NCBI GenBank assembly: GCA_033977485.1
Contig: CM066989.1
Coordinates: forward strand, 31,349,095 to 31,413,094
Source of the DNA: Hydrangea macrophylla
Lineage: Eukaryota; Streptophyta; Magnoliopsida; Cornales; Hydrangeaceae
Direction: 5' to 3'
Length of the DNA stretch: 64,000 bases
The stretch's first letter is position 1. Each line of letters starts with the position of its first letter. Positions 20,274 through 33,020 of the stretch are shown piece after piece. The notes under the pieces are model-generated. The model saw only the letters and a program-made list of their open reading frames with translations. It searched no databases and was not told where the DNA came from. A program made the translations under genes and the position numbers.

Positions 20274-22353
20274 CTAGGAGTCGTCTACATCAACGACGTC
20301 CATACTCTCCTTAGCCTCTCCCCTAGCCTGCCCCTCCGGGGCGACATCTCCCTCCTGACCGGCCAGGGCAGCAACACCCTCCGTCGCGGCAGCGGTCCCC
20401 TGGGCGTTGGCGGCAGCATCTTCGGCAACCTCGGGAACCATGTCCCAGTATTCAGAGTCCACCCCCTAGTAAGGAGTGGTGTCCAACTCCGGGTGGTCCC
20501 GGGCCAACCTCCTCTTCAAGTCTTCATACCTGAGGAAGAAAACGTCGTCAAAAGTCTCCCCCGGGGGACCAGCGGCCACTGCCGCCTCTAAGAGTGCCCT
20601 CTCCCGAGCCTTCACTGCCGCACGGCCAGCCCGCTCGGTCTCGAGCTTAGCCAGAGCCACCGCCAACTCCTCTTGGGCAGCCCCGAGGTTCAAAGCTAGA
20701 CCCTTGACCCTATTTTTCTCTATGGTCAAGGCCCTCTCTTTGGTCTCTAGGGCAACCTCTTTCTCAGCCAGGGCGGTCTCGGCGGCGGTGGCCCTCCCGG
20801 CAAGGGCCGGCATGAAAGACTCAGCTTCGGCAGCGATACAGCCGACCTGCAACAAATCAAAAGGGAACCGATCGGTCACTATTGGCAGCAGAAGACGTAG
20901 CAAAATTACTTACCAGATGGGAGATGCTGTACAACCACCCCTGGAAAACCTGGGGAGACATGTCGGCACACCTCTCCACTTGACTGGGGAGCAGGTATGG
21001 CCTGACCCTGTCCCAGGTCTCCCTAGACTCCTCCAGGGGCGTCCCGGCAGGAATCTCAGCTCGGGGGGCAGATGTTTTCCCCACTACCACCACCCGGGGG
21101 GTTGATGCCTCCCCGGGAGCTTCGACGGCCACTGGGACGCGCCTGAGCCGCCTGAGCAGGCGCTCACTGTTAGAGGCCTCAACGGCCGGCCTCTTACCCG
21201 TCGCCGCCATCCGCTCGGCAGCGGCAGCCTGCAGAGCCCTCAACTGTTCGGGGTCTCTCCTGGGGGCCATCTCTGTAGAAAGAAAACAGCCATGGGGTCA
21301 GTAACCAGGATAACAAGGCAGCAAAGGATAGCCAAAATTAAAACGAAGATGAAGTATTTACCCGGAATAATGGTGGGGAAGATTGGTGCTTCGGCTGGAC
21401 GGTCGGGTCGACGGTCACCCCTCTGGTCTCCCGACCGGGTCAGCACGTCCCAGACGTTGACGGGCTGCTCAACCAAGCCTCTGATCCTCTCCTCGCACTC
21501 CTCCGGAATGCTCGGGAGATTGATAGACCCCGCTGAAAAACAAACCAAAATGATCAGTTCAAAGCTATAACACAAAGCCTGGAAGGAGGCTAGAGAAGAC
21601 ACATGACGGGCTTACCCTTTAACTCTCCCACCCAGGAGATCCTTAGTTGACTCCCAGGGGCTCGTTCGCAAAGCCTAGGGGTGGACACTTAGAAGAACTT
21701 GTTCTTCCACCCCTTGTTGTTGCTCGGGCAGTTGATAATAATCTTCTTTCCCTACCAAGCCCCTAGGGAAAAGAACCCGGCCTCCCCATGCACTGGGAAC
21801 GGCTGGTGGATCCAGAAGAACTCTTGAAGGGTGAGTTCGTACCCGAAGATTTGGGGCCACAGGGAGATAGACCCCATCAGATACCTCCACCCATTCGGGG
21901 CTAACTGCCCGAGAGCTATCCCCAGGTAGATCAAAACGTCCCAGGCGACCGGATAGAGGGGGACACGAAGGCGTCCTCGTATAAAGTAACAAAACCCCAA
22001 TGGTAAACGTGAGCCCCGCCGAGGTGAACGAACAGGGAATTGTTGTCAGGGATAACATACCTACCCCTGATCCGATCAAGGTTCCCAGCACGCAGGGCCG
22101 AGGGGATAAACTCACAGGCGAAGGCTACCTCAGGATCAGACTCCCTAGGTGCCTCATCGCTGGAACCCCGTGACACAGAGGCAACGGGGGCCTCCTGGTC
22201 AGACTCGTCACTGGACACTCGGGCGGGGATCCGGCACACACTTTGGTTGTCTAAGGGGGAAGCTAAAGGTGGGTCAAGGCTGGTGTCGGGCATTCCCTAC
22301 CGGGACATCTCGCTCTTTGATCGTGAAGCAGAGTTGAAGTCAGAATGTTCCAT
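20274..22353 (-). pseudogene. Antisense additional ORF (aORF), four coding exons, Transposase_28-like
   Basis: Between pol and the 3' LTR, in reverse orientation, is a protein of about 610 codons. Exons: 22353-21616, 21532-21362, 21272-20914, 20846-20274. Introns of 83, 89 and 67 nt are all GT-AG and keep the frame. Exon 1 carries a region like the 'putative gypsy-type transposon' domain (PF04195): LRVPLYPVAW...LGQLAPNGWRYL and NNKGWKNKFF. The last exon is Ala/Glu-rich and strongly coiled-coil, then acidic. Damage: TAG near 22296, a frameshift near 21950, TAG at 21752, TAA near 21690 and TAG at 20466. Antisense ORFs are established in the Tat lineage; their function is unknown. Confidence 0.75.
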
Positions 22354-22355
22354 TT

Positions 22356-22703
22356 CTGGTATTCCCGAGGAAGGGTGAGGAAGAAGAACACGGCCTGAGT
22401 ATGGATCAGAGACACCGAGTCTGATGTACAAGGAGGGCAAGGTCACTAACCTAAAGGGAACAGAATAAAAGGTCCTTAACACCAGGTGACACTCTCTCAA
22501 GACTACCCCAGGAACACTCGCTCCCTCCAACTGCCCTAAGGTGCCTCCTGCCTGGAAGAAGGAACAGGACCTGAGAAAGAAAAACTCCCACTCTTGTTCT
22601 AACTTAAGCGGGTTCGCTCTCTCCAGTCTCGCTTAGAAAAGAGGAAAGAAGGGGACAGAGAGGGAAGAAAATGATGAACTAAAGCTGAGGAAAAAAGACT
22701 TAC
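22356..22703 (-). other. Putative 5' UTR intron of the aORF
   Basis: On the minus strand GTAAGTC begins at 22703 after ...AATCTTT. A pyrimidine-rich stretch ends in AATACCAG at 22356, two bases before the ATG at 22353. This is inferred from splice-site match only. Confidence 0.4.
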
Positions 22704-22817
22704 AAAGATTAGCGCAAAAAAGGGCTCGGGAACCTTGCTCGGGGTTGTTCTTGCTCTCAAGTCGCTTGGTAATCTATATCTCTGCAGTAAAGGGTTGAAG
22801 AAATGGACAAGTATCCT

Positions 22818-22825
22818 TTATATAA
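22818..22825 (-). promoter_or_regulatory. Putative TATA box of the aORF
   Basis: TATATAAA, in a TTATATAAAGG context on the minus strand, places a start site near 22790, upstream of the leader and the putative 5' UTR intron. It lies between the aORF and the 3' LTR. Confidence 0.4.
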
Positions 22826-23204
22826 GAACCATGGATGGCTTAGATCAAAACAGATCCAACGGCTCATATGTTTTCCCGCCCGAAGTGGCTGGCAGTTGTC
22901 ACCTCGGGCACGTGAAGCATCGCCTTAAAAGGCGCGTGCATTAAATGCGTGATGGGACAGTTCAGTTACCATGTAAACGATTCGGTTACTCCTAGGCTGG
23001 CACCATTGGATCCTGAATAGGCCAGTGACCAGCTGACACGTGGCATAGGAGATACCCAGGCCCATGGGGTCACCACTCGGTCTGTACCTCGGCTGATCAC
23101 TCCGGCCGGTCCCCACCCCGGGCAGAGTCCCGACCTATTACCGAACGGTTCCTCAGAAGCAGTCTTAATTTTCAAACTTCATTTGATGGGACATTACATC
23201 AACT

Positions 23205-23222
23205 TCAAAAATGGGGCGCAGT
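23205..23222 (+). promoter_or_regulatory. Polypurine tract region before the 3' LTR
   Basis: AAAAATGGGGCGCAGT lies directly before TGATAC. It is interrupted by pyrimidines, so the exact priming site is uncertain. Confidence 0.5.
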
Positions 23223-23869
23223 TGATACGTCCGAAAATATTCTGCTAACGCCAAACCGCCACGTCAGCGGCGAAGGTCCCGAAATATCCGGAATGGGTGC
23301 TTGGGGCCTACGCTCCCGAGGTCATCAATCGTTACCGCTCGGGATGTTCACATAGCCCGGACATGAGGCTCTGCCTAGACAGAACATTTCAAACAGTTTC
23401 CTTATCTGACCAGAACCTTCTTAAGGAAGAGCCCGTAGATTCCAAGACCAGCTGCAAGACTGCAAGAGGGAATGTGGTAGTTTCCTAAACCGCTTAGGAA
23501 ACTCTCCCCAAATCATAGAAATCAATTGAAATCAGATTAGGCTTCCTAATCTGACTAGCTTACCATGTATGGGTGGACTCTTGGACCTATAAAAGAGCCC
23601 ACCTACCCTGTCTATAGGGATCCGAAGAACTCTCTAGCTAGCAAGCATAAGAATACAGAATTCACCATTGTACGCATATACCCGGCCGGTATTACTGGTA
23701 GTGCCGCCCTTCTTTGTTGGCTCACCAGGCCCGCCGGTGATCTGTTAGTGAACGCGCACAGACGCAACCGTGGACGTAGGTCACCTTGTAAACGGGGGCT
23801 GAACCACATACAACTTGTTCGTGTCTTTTTCTCTCTTTAAATCCTTCTTACAAATTTTAGGCATCATCA
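23223..23869 (+). repeat. 3' LTR of the Tat element (647 bp)
   Basis: It has TGATAC...CATCATCA ends and is followed by the ATAGT duplication. It retains an intact CTATAAAAG box (23587-23595). A diverged, inverted relative begins at 63721. Confidence 0.92.
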
Positions 23870-24261
23870 ATAGTCAATACACATCCTCATAGTTCCATCT
23901 TTTATCTTGACAAACAAGACCGGTGCACCCCATGGAGATACGCTAGCTCGGATAAAGCCCTCATCCAAAAGTTCTTGTAGCTGAATCTTCAGTTCTTTAA
24001 GTTCTACTGGTGCCATTATGTACATTGTCTTTGATACTGGTTGAGATCCTGAGGCAACCTCAATAGTAAATTCAATTTGTCGTTCTATTAATTCATCTCG
24101 TAAGTCCTCTGGAAATACATCCAAAAACTTCCGTACCACTGATATATCTTCAACCTTAGTGCCCATAATGCGTGCATCAATTATAGAGCATAGGAACCCT
24201 TGACAACCTTATTTCAACAATTTACCTGCCTGAATTCCCGATACTAAGAACGGTGGTGCTA
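23870..24261 (-). pseudogene. Older minus-strand gypsy: reverse transcriptase N-terminal part
   Basis: The frame 24166-23867 reads [13 protein letters not shown], then [26 protein letters not shown] and MRMCIDY, all hallmark segments of chromovirus-type (Del/Tekay-like) gypsy reverse transcriptases. CIDY runs into the Tat target duplication. The next residues (RELNKL) are at 14783 and below, so the Tat element landed inside this gene. Confidence 0.85.
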
Positions 24262-24684
24262 CTATACAAATTCCTTGGAAGATAAACTCTCCCTATCCCG
24301 ATGGTCAAAAATAACCCTTTTCTGTTCACAATCAATAGAGGCTTGGTTTGAGGATAACCAATCCATACCCAGAATTACATCAAAGTACTTGACGATCAAC
24401 GATATTAAGTCAACGATCAACTCCCTATCATCTACCCGAATATCGCATGCTTTGAATATCGATGAAGTCATCTTTGGTTTACTTAGAGGAAAGGATACCG
24501 ATAAGTCATATCCTAAGGGTTCGGACATGCTATCTAGATATTTAACAAATTCATGTGCAACAAATGAATGTGTCGATCCCGAATCAATTAAGACATGAGA
24601 TGGATGGAGCAAATTGGTAGTGTACCTGATACGATAGAGCCGGTGGCTGAAACATCTCCCAGTGCCAACTGAAATAATCTCCAT
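24262..24684 (-). pseudogene. Older gypsy: aspartic protease
   Basis: LIDSGSTHSFV (catalytic D-S-G) lies near 24580 and VILGMDWL near 24350, the two signature segments of retroelement aspartic proteases. The frame overlaps the upstream gag frame by about 97 bases in another register, indicating a frameshift. It is separated by stops from the reverse transcriptase to the left. Confidence 0.8.
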
Positions 24685-24917
24685 TGCCTTGGCTCAACTC
24701 CTTTCCCCTTATCCACATTTGTTCCGGATCTTGCCCCAGTCGTAGCCATTAAACTTGTTTCTTGTTCCTTCTTCATTGGAAAATCCTTGGATTGATGTCC
24801 CGACATACCACAAGTGTAGCATCTTCCCCTCATATCTTGATTAGAACCTCCCGTGCTTTGGGCCCTAATTTGTGGACAAAACCGAGCAACATGTCTCAGC
24901 TTCTTAAAAATGTTGCA
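24588..24917 (-). pseudogene. Older gypsy: gag C-terminus with damaged zinc knuckles
   Basis: Two CCHC knuckles are recognisable and each has lost one cysteine: CNIFKKLRHVARFC (second Cys is Phe) and CYTCGMSGHQSKDF (last Cys is Phe). Similarity stops at about 24917, at TGCA|TGATCTCG, where unrelated non-coding sequence starts. The rest of gag and the 5' LTR are not seen in the next 3 kb. Confidence 0.7.
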
Positions 24918-27900
24918 TGATCTCGTCAAAATCAAGATATAAAAGTATGCTTACTTATGCTTTACTTTCAAAAGATTTACAGTGTGGAAGTAAAGGTCGA
25001 ACCCACAGAGACTGAATACTACACACTTTACTTTTTAAAACCTAAATTTAGTTAATTAAGAAAAACAGATCTTGGATTTAATTTGAATTAAACTAATAAC
25101 AATAAAAGTAAATCTAAATTATGAAAGCAATTAAATATTTGTTTTTATAATAAGTTTAAGGAACCTAGGATTGCAAATCCGCCACTAGCTTCATAATAAG
25201 GGTATTTACGAATTACTTTAGCTTATTATGTTGGATGATAATGGGGAATTGTGGCTACAAGCCCAATTCCTCCGTCAAGAAAATAACTATGGTTCAAGCG
25301 CCAACATAATCCATTTTCGGTAAGCACAAATTATCACACACTAAACTAGGGTTGTGGTATAATTCGTCTAATTTAGGCATGGACTATTCAGATACTTGAT
25401 AGCACAATTCAATATAAGCTCCATTACATGTAAATAATCTAAACAAGCACAGCAAGCATAGATCATTGAGCACACTACCATCAAAATAGATCTAAGACAA
25501 GAGTAAACTTTAAAAGTAACGATTTAATCAATAAGAGCAGGATTTATTTATAAAAATCCTCTGAACATGTAACTATCATCCATTCATAATAAAACTAAAA
25601 TAAAAATATAAAATACACCCTATTACTTGGCTAGGGTTTCATTGAAACCCTAGATCTTGAGTTTAGTTGTCCATAGAAGCGGTAGATGGTAAGTAGTTGA
25701 TGGAGGAGGCCATGGAAATCCTTGGTCTTCTTCTTCTTCTTCTCCTTGCTTCCCTCCCTTTTATGGCTGAAAGTATGGTTGTATATTGTGTGTATAGTAA
25801 TTGCCAACCTAAGAATTGAATTATAATTGAGTATTTATAGATTTGGAGCAAGTTTTGGAAACTTTCCTAACCCAATTCACACTAAAACTGCTATATTTAG
25901 CTTTCCAGATGTAATTAGGCAGTTTCGTTCGCATAGGAGTCTTCAGCTCTTCGAAATACGCATTTTAAATTTTTCGTACGGATCACGCGAGCCCGTAAAA
26001 TGGGAGGTCGCGCGAGCAATTTCCTGGGTTTCGCGCGAGCGGACTGCTCACGCGATGTGGTTTTTCGGCTTCTTTCTTGGTGCTTTTTCACCCTATTTAA
26101 CCTGGAATCGTTACTTTTCTCCAAATCCTGACAGAAAATAGAAAACAAAGTAAAAAAATAATAAAACAGGATAAAAACAGCTAACAAATTTGAATTAAGG
26201 CGTATAATTAGGATTTGTTCTCTCCCGATCACACCCCCAAACCTACATTTTGCTAGTCCTCGAGCAAAAAGAAAAACATAAAACTAAATACTAGTATACT
26301 TAAAAATCCTAACTCACTTTTGCAGGCAACGCAATTGCATTTAGCATATGCAACAAGCCTTTTAAACCCCTAGGTATCCCTAGTAGGACGAGTGAAGTCT
26401 CGTGAGGGTTCTCATCAACAAGTCACCCACAACCATCTTTATTAACTTGTAAAGAAAAGTTTTATTAAAACAAAAAACAAAACAATCAATACTCCTTATC
26501 ATAGAACGATGATTCGAAATAGAATAACGAATAAGAAGAAATGGAATCAAACGTCTACCTACATCATGAAAAGCAATCCCAAGAACATGCATCGTATAAA
26601 TCAATAGAGTTTTTCATAAAATTGCACGTGTGTGATATGGCAGTCAAATGAACACGCGTATGTCATGAACTTGGAATATAACTCGAATAACCATCAAACT
26701 ATGCTTCGACTATGAATCTCACAATGAATTACACTCTCAAATGAAACGCTCAGAACATGTGTAATTTATCTAATATATGGGAGCAAAGAAAATATGTTTT
26801 CAAAATGAGAAATGCTCACATATGACTCGAAAAGACGCATGACACAAAAGAACAGCAGTCTCATGGATAGTAGGCCAACAGTCAAGAGAAATTAATCATT
26901 ACCATGTTTTAATCCCCTTCCCATCGTTTATATATCCAAACCGTGTTTCTAGGATCAAATAGGACTTTTCAAAGGTTGTAGATAGAAAGGATTAATTAGG
27001 TAGTTTTAGAATGGCATTGTAAGGCATGTACGAATTCTTTCATTCATCTCTTCTACCAACTTCGTCTTTTCATTCTCTTCTTTTCATTCCTTTCAATTTT
27101 TTCTCCTTCTGTTTTTTTTCTCTATTCTTTTCCTCCTCATTGCTTTTGAAACGAATATTAAATAAATAACAAGGCAACCACCCCAAACATCATCTTATTT
27201 TCTTTTTCTTCTTCTCAATCACACATCGCCTTAACACCACTAAAAGTTGACAAATCTCTCAGTGGTGAACTCCAAGTTTGTCAAGTTGGAGCAAAAAAAA
27301 AATAATGGTGATTAAAGAAAGAAATGGCATTTTAACGGCTCAAGGGGGCGAACTAAGGAAATTTTATAATTTATCGGTCGGTAGTAAACAAAGAGGGCCT
27401 ACCATCATTTTCTATGGTCATATGGTTCTTTAATGTTTATGACGGAAGATTATTTAGCATGGTAACAAATATTTTAACTTGACTTATCAACCAAAACAAG
27501 AATAATGAGACTAAACAACGAGTTAATGCGCTATTTCAATGAAATTCGACAAACACAAAATGCATTTATAACCCTCTATAAAGCAAAGATAGCCTCAAGC
27601 TCACTGGGCTTAGTCTCCAACATTTGTTATCTGGAAATTCGAATCATATTATAGTTCACATCAAACATGTATTCAAGCAACTACGTGCAGTGCATAGGTT
27701 TGTGTGCAAATCTATGATATAAAACTACAATTCAAATGATACATGACCTAAAATGGTGCATCGTGACTTCAGCAAATGTTGAATTACATCTTATCATGTT
27801 TACCATTCTATAACAATCCAAGTTACATAACAAGATGTATTGACTAGAGATTGCAAAACCGTAGGTGACATCGTTTCTTTAAGCACAAATATCAAAAAAA

Positions 27901-27942
27901 ATTTCAAAATTTTGTGTATATAATAATGTGCATGTGAGTGCA
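24918..27942. other. Non-coding retroelement-like region with CGCGCGAGC words
   Basis: It begins TGATCTCGTCAAAATC, directly at the edge of the broken gypsy gag. Early on it has a GGTCGAACCCACAGAGACTG phrase (about 24990). The solo LTR at 32361 has a similar phrase (GTCGATCCCACAGGGA) at the same relative place. A cluster of TCGCGCGA words lies at 25984-26056. I suspect an LTR of the same general type but could not find its other end or a target duplication. No protein is recognised; a gag-like or host gene is not supported. Confidence 0.4.
25984..26056. repeat. Cluster of TCGCGCGA palindromes
   Basis: CACGCGAGC, TCGCGCGAGC (twice) and CTCACGCGA occur within 73 bases. The core TCGCGCGA is self-complementary. 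The A/T-changed copies fit CpG decay. Confidence 0.7.
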
Positions 27943-30001
27943 TGTAACGCCCCGAAAACCAAACCACATGGGCGAGGTCAACGCGCCAAACCATATAAAG
28001 GAAAGCAAGGGATAGTTCTACTTAGACCAATCCACAAGGCAGAAGCATATAGGGGAATCCTATGTGGATTCCAAAGAAAAGTTAATAAGTCGAGGGTTGA
28101 CCTACGAGGACCAAACGGGTCAAATAGGGTCAACTAACATAGTTTGATTTTGAAAAGAGTTTGTAAAGAAGTATAAAGAAACTTCAAAGGTTTAAAAGTA
28201 ACAAGTAATGAAGTTTACATTGAGAGTTTATCATTAAAGCGGTTTTTGAAGGAATACGACCAAACGGTCCTTCAGAAATTGAAAGTAGTAATTTTTCCTT
28301 AAAAGGGTAACCATGGGCTAAGAATTGCTAATAAGTGTTAAAAACATAATTTAACAAGGATCCAAGAAGATCCAACTAACAAGTTCAAGAACAAGAAGGA
28401 ATTTACAAATAACATCTTGTAATTCAAATATCCAAATGAGATAACGGTAACAACAATTACAATGTTCCTACCATGCACTATATCATTGGAACATTAACAT
28501 ATCACAAGACTTCCTCGTAAGGAATCTTACAAAACGAGATGCCAATCGTCGGATAACTCTTGGGCCTTGCCCTAATCAACATTTCCTGAAAAATGGGGTT
28601 TTATAGATTCATTAAGCACGACGGCTCAGTAGAAAACATTGTAGAAATGTACTACTACTTCTAAAATCATGCTATGACATGTGGTGCAATGCTTTACCGC
28701 CATGGCGATGCAACTAGCCGGATGGCCAAACCGTGAGATATTCCCAACTCAATATCCCAATCACACACTCTCACACCGGATAGCGAGCCACTCAATCGTG
28801 AGTGTAGCATACAAGATCTCCGGTAGCTAGCCGAATATGATCTTGCGTTTTCGAATGTTTTAAGGATTACAAACAACCTTTCTCACTTCACACCCGCTTT
28901 CGGAATTTCATCAAATTACAACCCCAAACGGGGATTCCAAAGACATTCCCTAATCGTGGGAATTTTAACAATTTCATATGCCCCAAGCCAATGCCATGAA
29001 TGCTTTGCCGACTTGGCGACTATGATATGCTACTAGATGCGGTTATACTTTAACAATGTCATTTCTAAGAATACAATGACAAGAAGTAAACATGGTAGTT
29101 CATATAAAATGTAATCATCACATTAGGCAAATAAGATATTTTTAACATCAATTAGTATTTGAAACCATAGAAACTGAAATAGCATTTAGGTTTAGACATG
29201 GATTCAAGTAAGCATATAAGGGCAAGTAATCATTCAATTAATCACATAGGAAGATTTCCAAAACAAGATTAATGTCTATTAACACTAACTTACACATGAC
29301 AAACCATGAAGTTAGAAATAATAGTGCACTTAAACAATGAAATCTACATCTTGAGTATTTGAGCAAATACTCTCACCAAAGAAATCCAAAGGGGCAATCA
29401 TCACCACTAGCAAAACCTATAAGCTATCAACACCTAGTTAAATAAAATCACATTTAGGAATGAAAACTATGGTATCAATAAGATAACATAAATTACCTCT
29501 TGAGTTCTAGGGCAAGAAGTACCAAATTACAAATCCCACGAAGAAACCGAGAACACTGGTGTGAAGGTCTAGGTGAGATGATCAAAATGGTCTCTAATAG
29601 CCTTGTCCCAAACTTGAGTCCTTGGCCTCCAAATGGAGCTTGAAAGCTCTAAGCTTCCATGGAGTTTTATCTCCCAAAACTAGAGAGAGAGGTGAGAGAT
29701 ATAGAGAGAGAGAAATGTGTATACCAAAATGAAAGAAAAAGAAAAAGATAAGGAGAGAAAGAAGAGTTGAGTGTAGGGGAAGTCTCACAAAAGTGGGGAT
29801 TTGATGGGTTAGGTGTGGGTAGGTATGGGTTAGGTTTGGGTGTATAACACACCCAACCACAAGATATATTATTACACATGTGTATCCACTAACCAAAAAG
29901 TGATACCAACATGTATCAAATTTAAATACACTGCCCCAAAACAAGACCCACATTGGTCCGAAATTACCAAAATACCCTTGAATAAATTCTGGGTTTCTAC
30001 A
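27943..30001 (-). repeat. 3' LTR of the LARD-like element (2059 bp)
   Basis: On the minus strand it begins TGTAGAAACCC and ends GGGGCGTTACA. The frames in it (for example 29594-30043 minus) recur in the other LTR and are not genes. At about 29803-29842 it has a GGGTTAGG-rich, telomere-like stretch. Confidence 0.9.
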
Positions 30002-30019
30002 ATCTACTCCCCTTAAAAG
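30002..30019 (-). promoter_or_regulatory. Polypurine tract of the LARD-like element
   Basis: The minus-strand sequence CTTTTAAGGGGAGTAGAT lies directly before the 3' LTR. Confidence 0.7.
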
Positions 30020-32355
30020 AATTCCGTCTTGGAATTCGAACAAGAATGCAAGGTACTCAAATCAAAGAATGGTCCGCGACCACACCACAATGCCGTAGTG
30101 TCACAAACAACGTGAACACTAGCACAACGTGAGAAAACAAAATATCTCACACATCGATTCCAGAAAGGAAAGGAAAGGAAAGCTCAATAAAACAGTCAGT
30201 AAGCACACCAAGGGTGCTTAGGAACAAACGCAAGGGACATACGAGGTTCAACATTTAAAGGACGGAGTCAACTCCAAAGATCAACTATAATAATGGACAT
30301 GAACCTCCAAACCATTGGATCAACCAAAACGTACTTGAATGAAAACAAAGTACAACCGGATATCTCAAATTCATCGAATCAAACAAACGTGATCCCTTCA
30401 AAAGGAACACGTGATCATACGAACACAACGAGCTATTGTATACCCAAAATTTGTCTCAAAAACGAATAAGCAATAAGTATACAAAGGATATGTATACCAA
30501 CAAAAGATATGATCTAATCATAAATCGGAAACCCAATCCAAAGAACAGAGGGTAGCCGTAGAATGGAAATAACATTCTCCAACTATCACTCATGGGGAAA
30601 ACATTCGCAAGGCGCAAGGAATAAATGGGATAAGCTCCAATCGATATATAAAAGAATCAAAGGAAGATGTTACACAAGCGTGAATATCACACAGAGATCG
30701 AATTACAATTAAATACAAGATTCTCAAAGAAAGTCGATGGTATACTATCAAAGAAGTGTCATACGAAGCAAAAGTATGATGTCTCAAGACACGAGTTCCA
30801 AAATGAACCAAATGACTGGGTTAACTCCCAAGGAATGATCCAAACACTCAAGAATAAAACCAAAGAAAACTTCACAAAGCAAATGATATACTAGGTACTA
30901 AAGACAGCAACGACTCAAAGCTACATCTTAACCATATAGGAGATACGAGTCACAAAGACGTACTTGTAATACATCGCTCCTCACAAGAAGACAATGATCA
31001 ACATAGACATAGAAGTTACAATAATGGCAACGGGAAGTCGATAGATGAAATGATTATCACATCCCAAAACATAAACATCGCTATAATCAACTACAACAAT
31101 TTTACTAATAGATGGATCTATTGAGAGATCACGTCTCAAAACAATATGGCAAAAGAAATGCCAATGTCAAAAGTCAAAGGGTCTCACCAGAAAAAGTGTC
31201 TAAGAAGACTTAATGATGCCATCAACAAGACAACAATAAATCGAATAGGTGAACGAACTGATATAAACCAATAAGTTCACCAACATTCATCGTCGCACGC
31301 GACAACCAAAAATATATCAAAGAATTATGCCTTCACCAAAACAAGAAAACATATTGTTATAACGATATCAACACCTGAACTTTCAACTATTGAAAGCCCG
31401 ATTCCCATCAAAACAAACTAGAAGTTCCCGAACTGGGTGATCTTGAAGTGTCACACAAAAGAGGGAAGCAAACTAGGCAACACACCTAAAACAAGAGTTA
31501 TAACAAACTCACGTAACGAACGGACCACAAATAATAAAAGTGTTCAAGGAAACACAGTCGAAGTTTCTCAACAGAATGAAGACAACTCTACAGAAGTTGC
31601 CACACTAACCAAACGTAATCTCAAAACAAACGATCACCAAGAATCCTCCTCTGCTAGAAGCAAGGATGAAATCGAAAGATCGCAATGATCTTGAACAAAT
31701 CTCAAATACAATAATCTCACGACAGGGTAAGGACAAAGGGCTCACTGATTTCAATAAACAAGGAATGCACCAAGTGCATGAATCTGTCAACTATGACATC
31801 AACAACAATATATCAAGATGATGAAACTAAGTACAATCAAATGGATACCTCAGAGAATCAACTAAAAATCCCCCCTTACGGATCAATCATAAGGTCAAAA
31901 AAAATAACAACGGTTCACATCGATAGACCACCTCAATAGGCCACAAAATTAGGCAACATCAATATGCAATTGCCAGAAAGTCCAAATAATATGAGAATTA
32001 TAAAAATGCCCCTCAACAAGGATAAGGTAAGTCCGAGTTCAACATGAAACGGAATCGGAGAACTCACAAACGACTACTAAGTCTAAACGGGTCCATGGTC
32101 AAAACCACCGACGCCCTAAAAGAAGAGAAGAGAGAAGAAAAAGATAAACTATAAGGAAAACAATCCTTACAATCACAGCAAGAGAAACATCTAAGGCAGA
32201 TGTGCACGAAAATCTTGCACAATACAACAATAAGGTACTATGCGAACGACCATAGTCTTCAAGGTATAAAAGATCACACGATTCCAAAACAAGAAGCCCT
32301 CAAGGCATACAATAAGACGCAATCAAATTTAAGCCTTAGCGAACAATAAATTGAG
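30020..32355 (-). other. LARD interior, 3' half, non-coding
   Basis: This is purine/pyrimidine-biased sequence with no conserved retroelement protein on either strand. The frames at 30667 and 31437 have no recognisable domain. Confidence 0.6.
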
Positions 32356-33020
32356 GCTGCTGACACGAGAAAAATCTTGTGCGCTCTTGTGCAATACCCA
32401 AGTGTAGGTAGGCGTGCAAGTAATATCTGGTAAGACCAGGTCGATCCCACAGGGAAGGTGTTGACCTATCGAATTAGACTAACCTCTAAAGAAAACAAAA
32501 TAAAATAACTAAGATTGAATGATGATGCGGAACACGAAGTTCCACAAACAAGGATTACTAATGAAAATGATTAAAATAAACTAAACAATCGAACTTAACT
32601 AATTAAAACAGTACTTTGAATTAAAGAGTTTAAAATTAAAAAGAAAGTGTTGGGATTACACGAATCCGCAGTAACCTAGCCATCTACCATGCGTTTGCCT
32701 TGAAGCACAAAGGAGTACATTACCTACAGTTTTCCGTATTCCTCAAAAGATAAAGATTCTATGGCCCTTTCATGACCGGGACCATATCATCACAGTTAAA
32801 TTAAAATACTTGAAAGCGGTTTAATCCAATAGTTAAGACTCGCATCCTCAATGGTGTTAGCATTGAAGATGGTTTGCAAAATGTATTGAAAGAAAATGCC
32901 TTAGGGCCTTAGTTTTAAAACTGTTTTGACAAACTGAGCATTTATTTGGGACAGAATGATAACACATCTTAAAAGAAAAGGTCCTGGAATACTGCAGGGA
33001 ACATCCTCAAGAATCCGAGA

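Larger units (their letters stand above)
14789..23869 (+). mobile_element. Tat-lineage Ty3/gypsy LTR retrotransposon, 9.08 kb
   Basis: LTRs lie at 14789-15434 and 23223-23869, both TGATAC...CATCATCA. The 5-bp target duplication ATAGT is at 14784-14788 and 23870-23874. Next to the 5' LTR is a Tat-type primer site; next to the 3' LTR is a purine tract. Order: gag, a pol missing protease and most of the reverse transcriptase, RNase H pieces, integrase, tandem repeats, and an antisense gene. The GC-rich interior contrasts with the AT-rich flanks. Stops, frameshifts and the pol deletion make it non-autonomous. Confidence 0.93.

Noticed and set aside
29594..30043. 149-codon minus-strand frame, with a 184-codon relative at 37908-38462
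   Set aside because: They lie in the two LTR copies, extend past the LTR edges into unrelated sequence, and have no recognisable domain.
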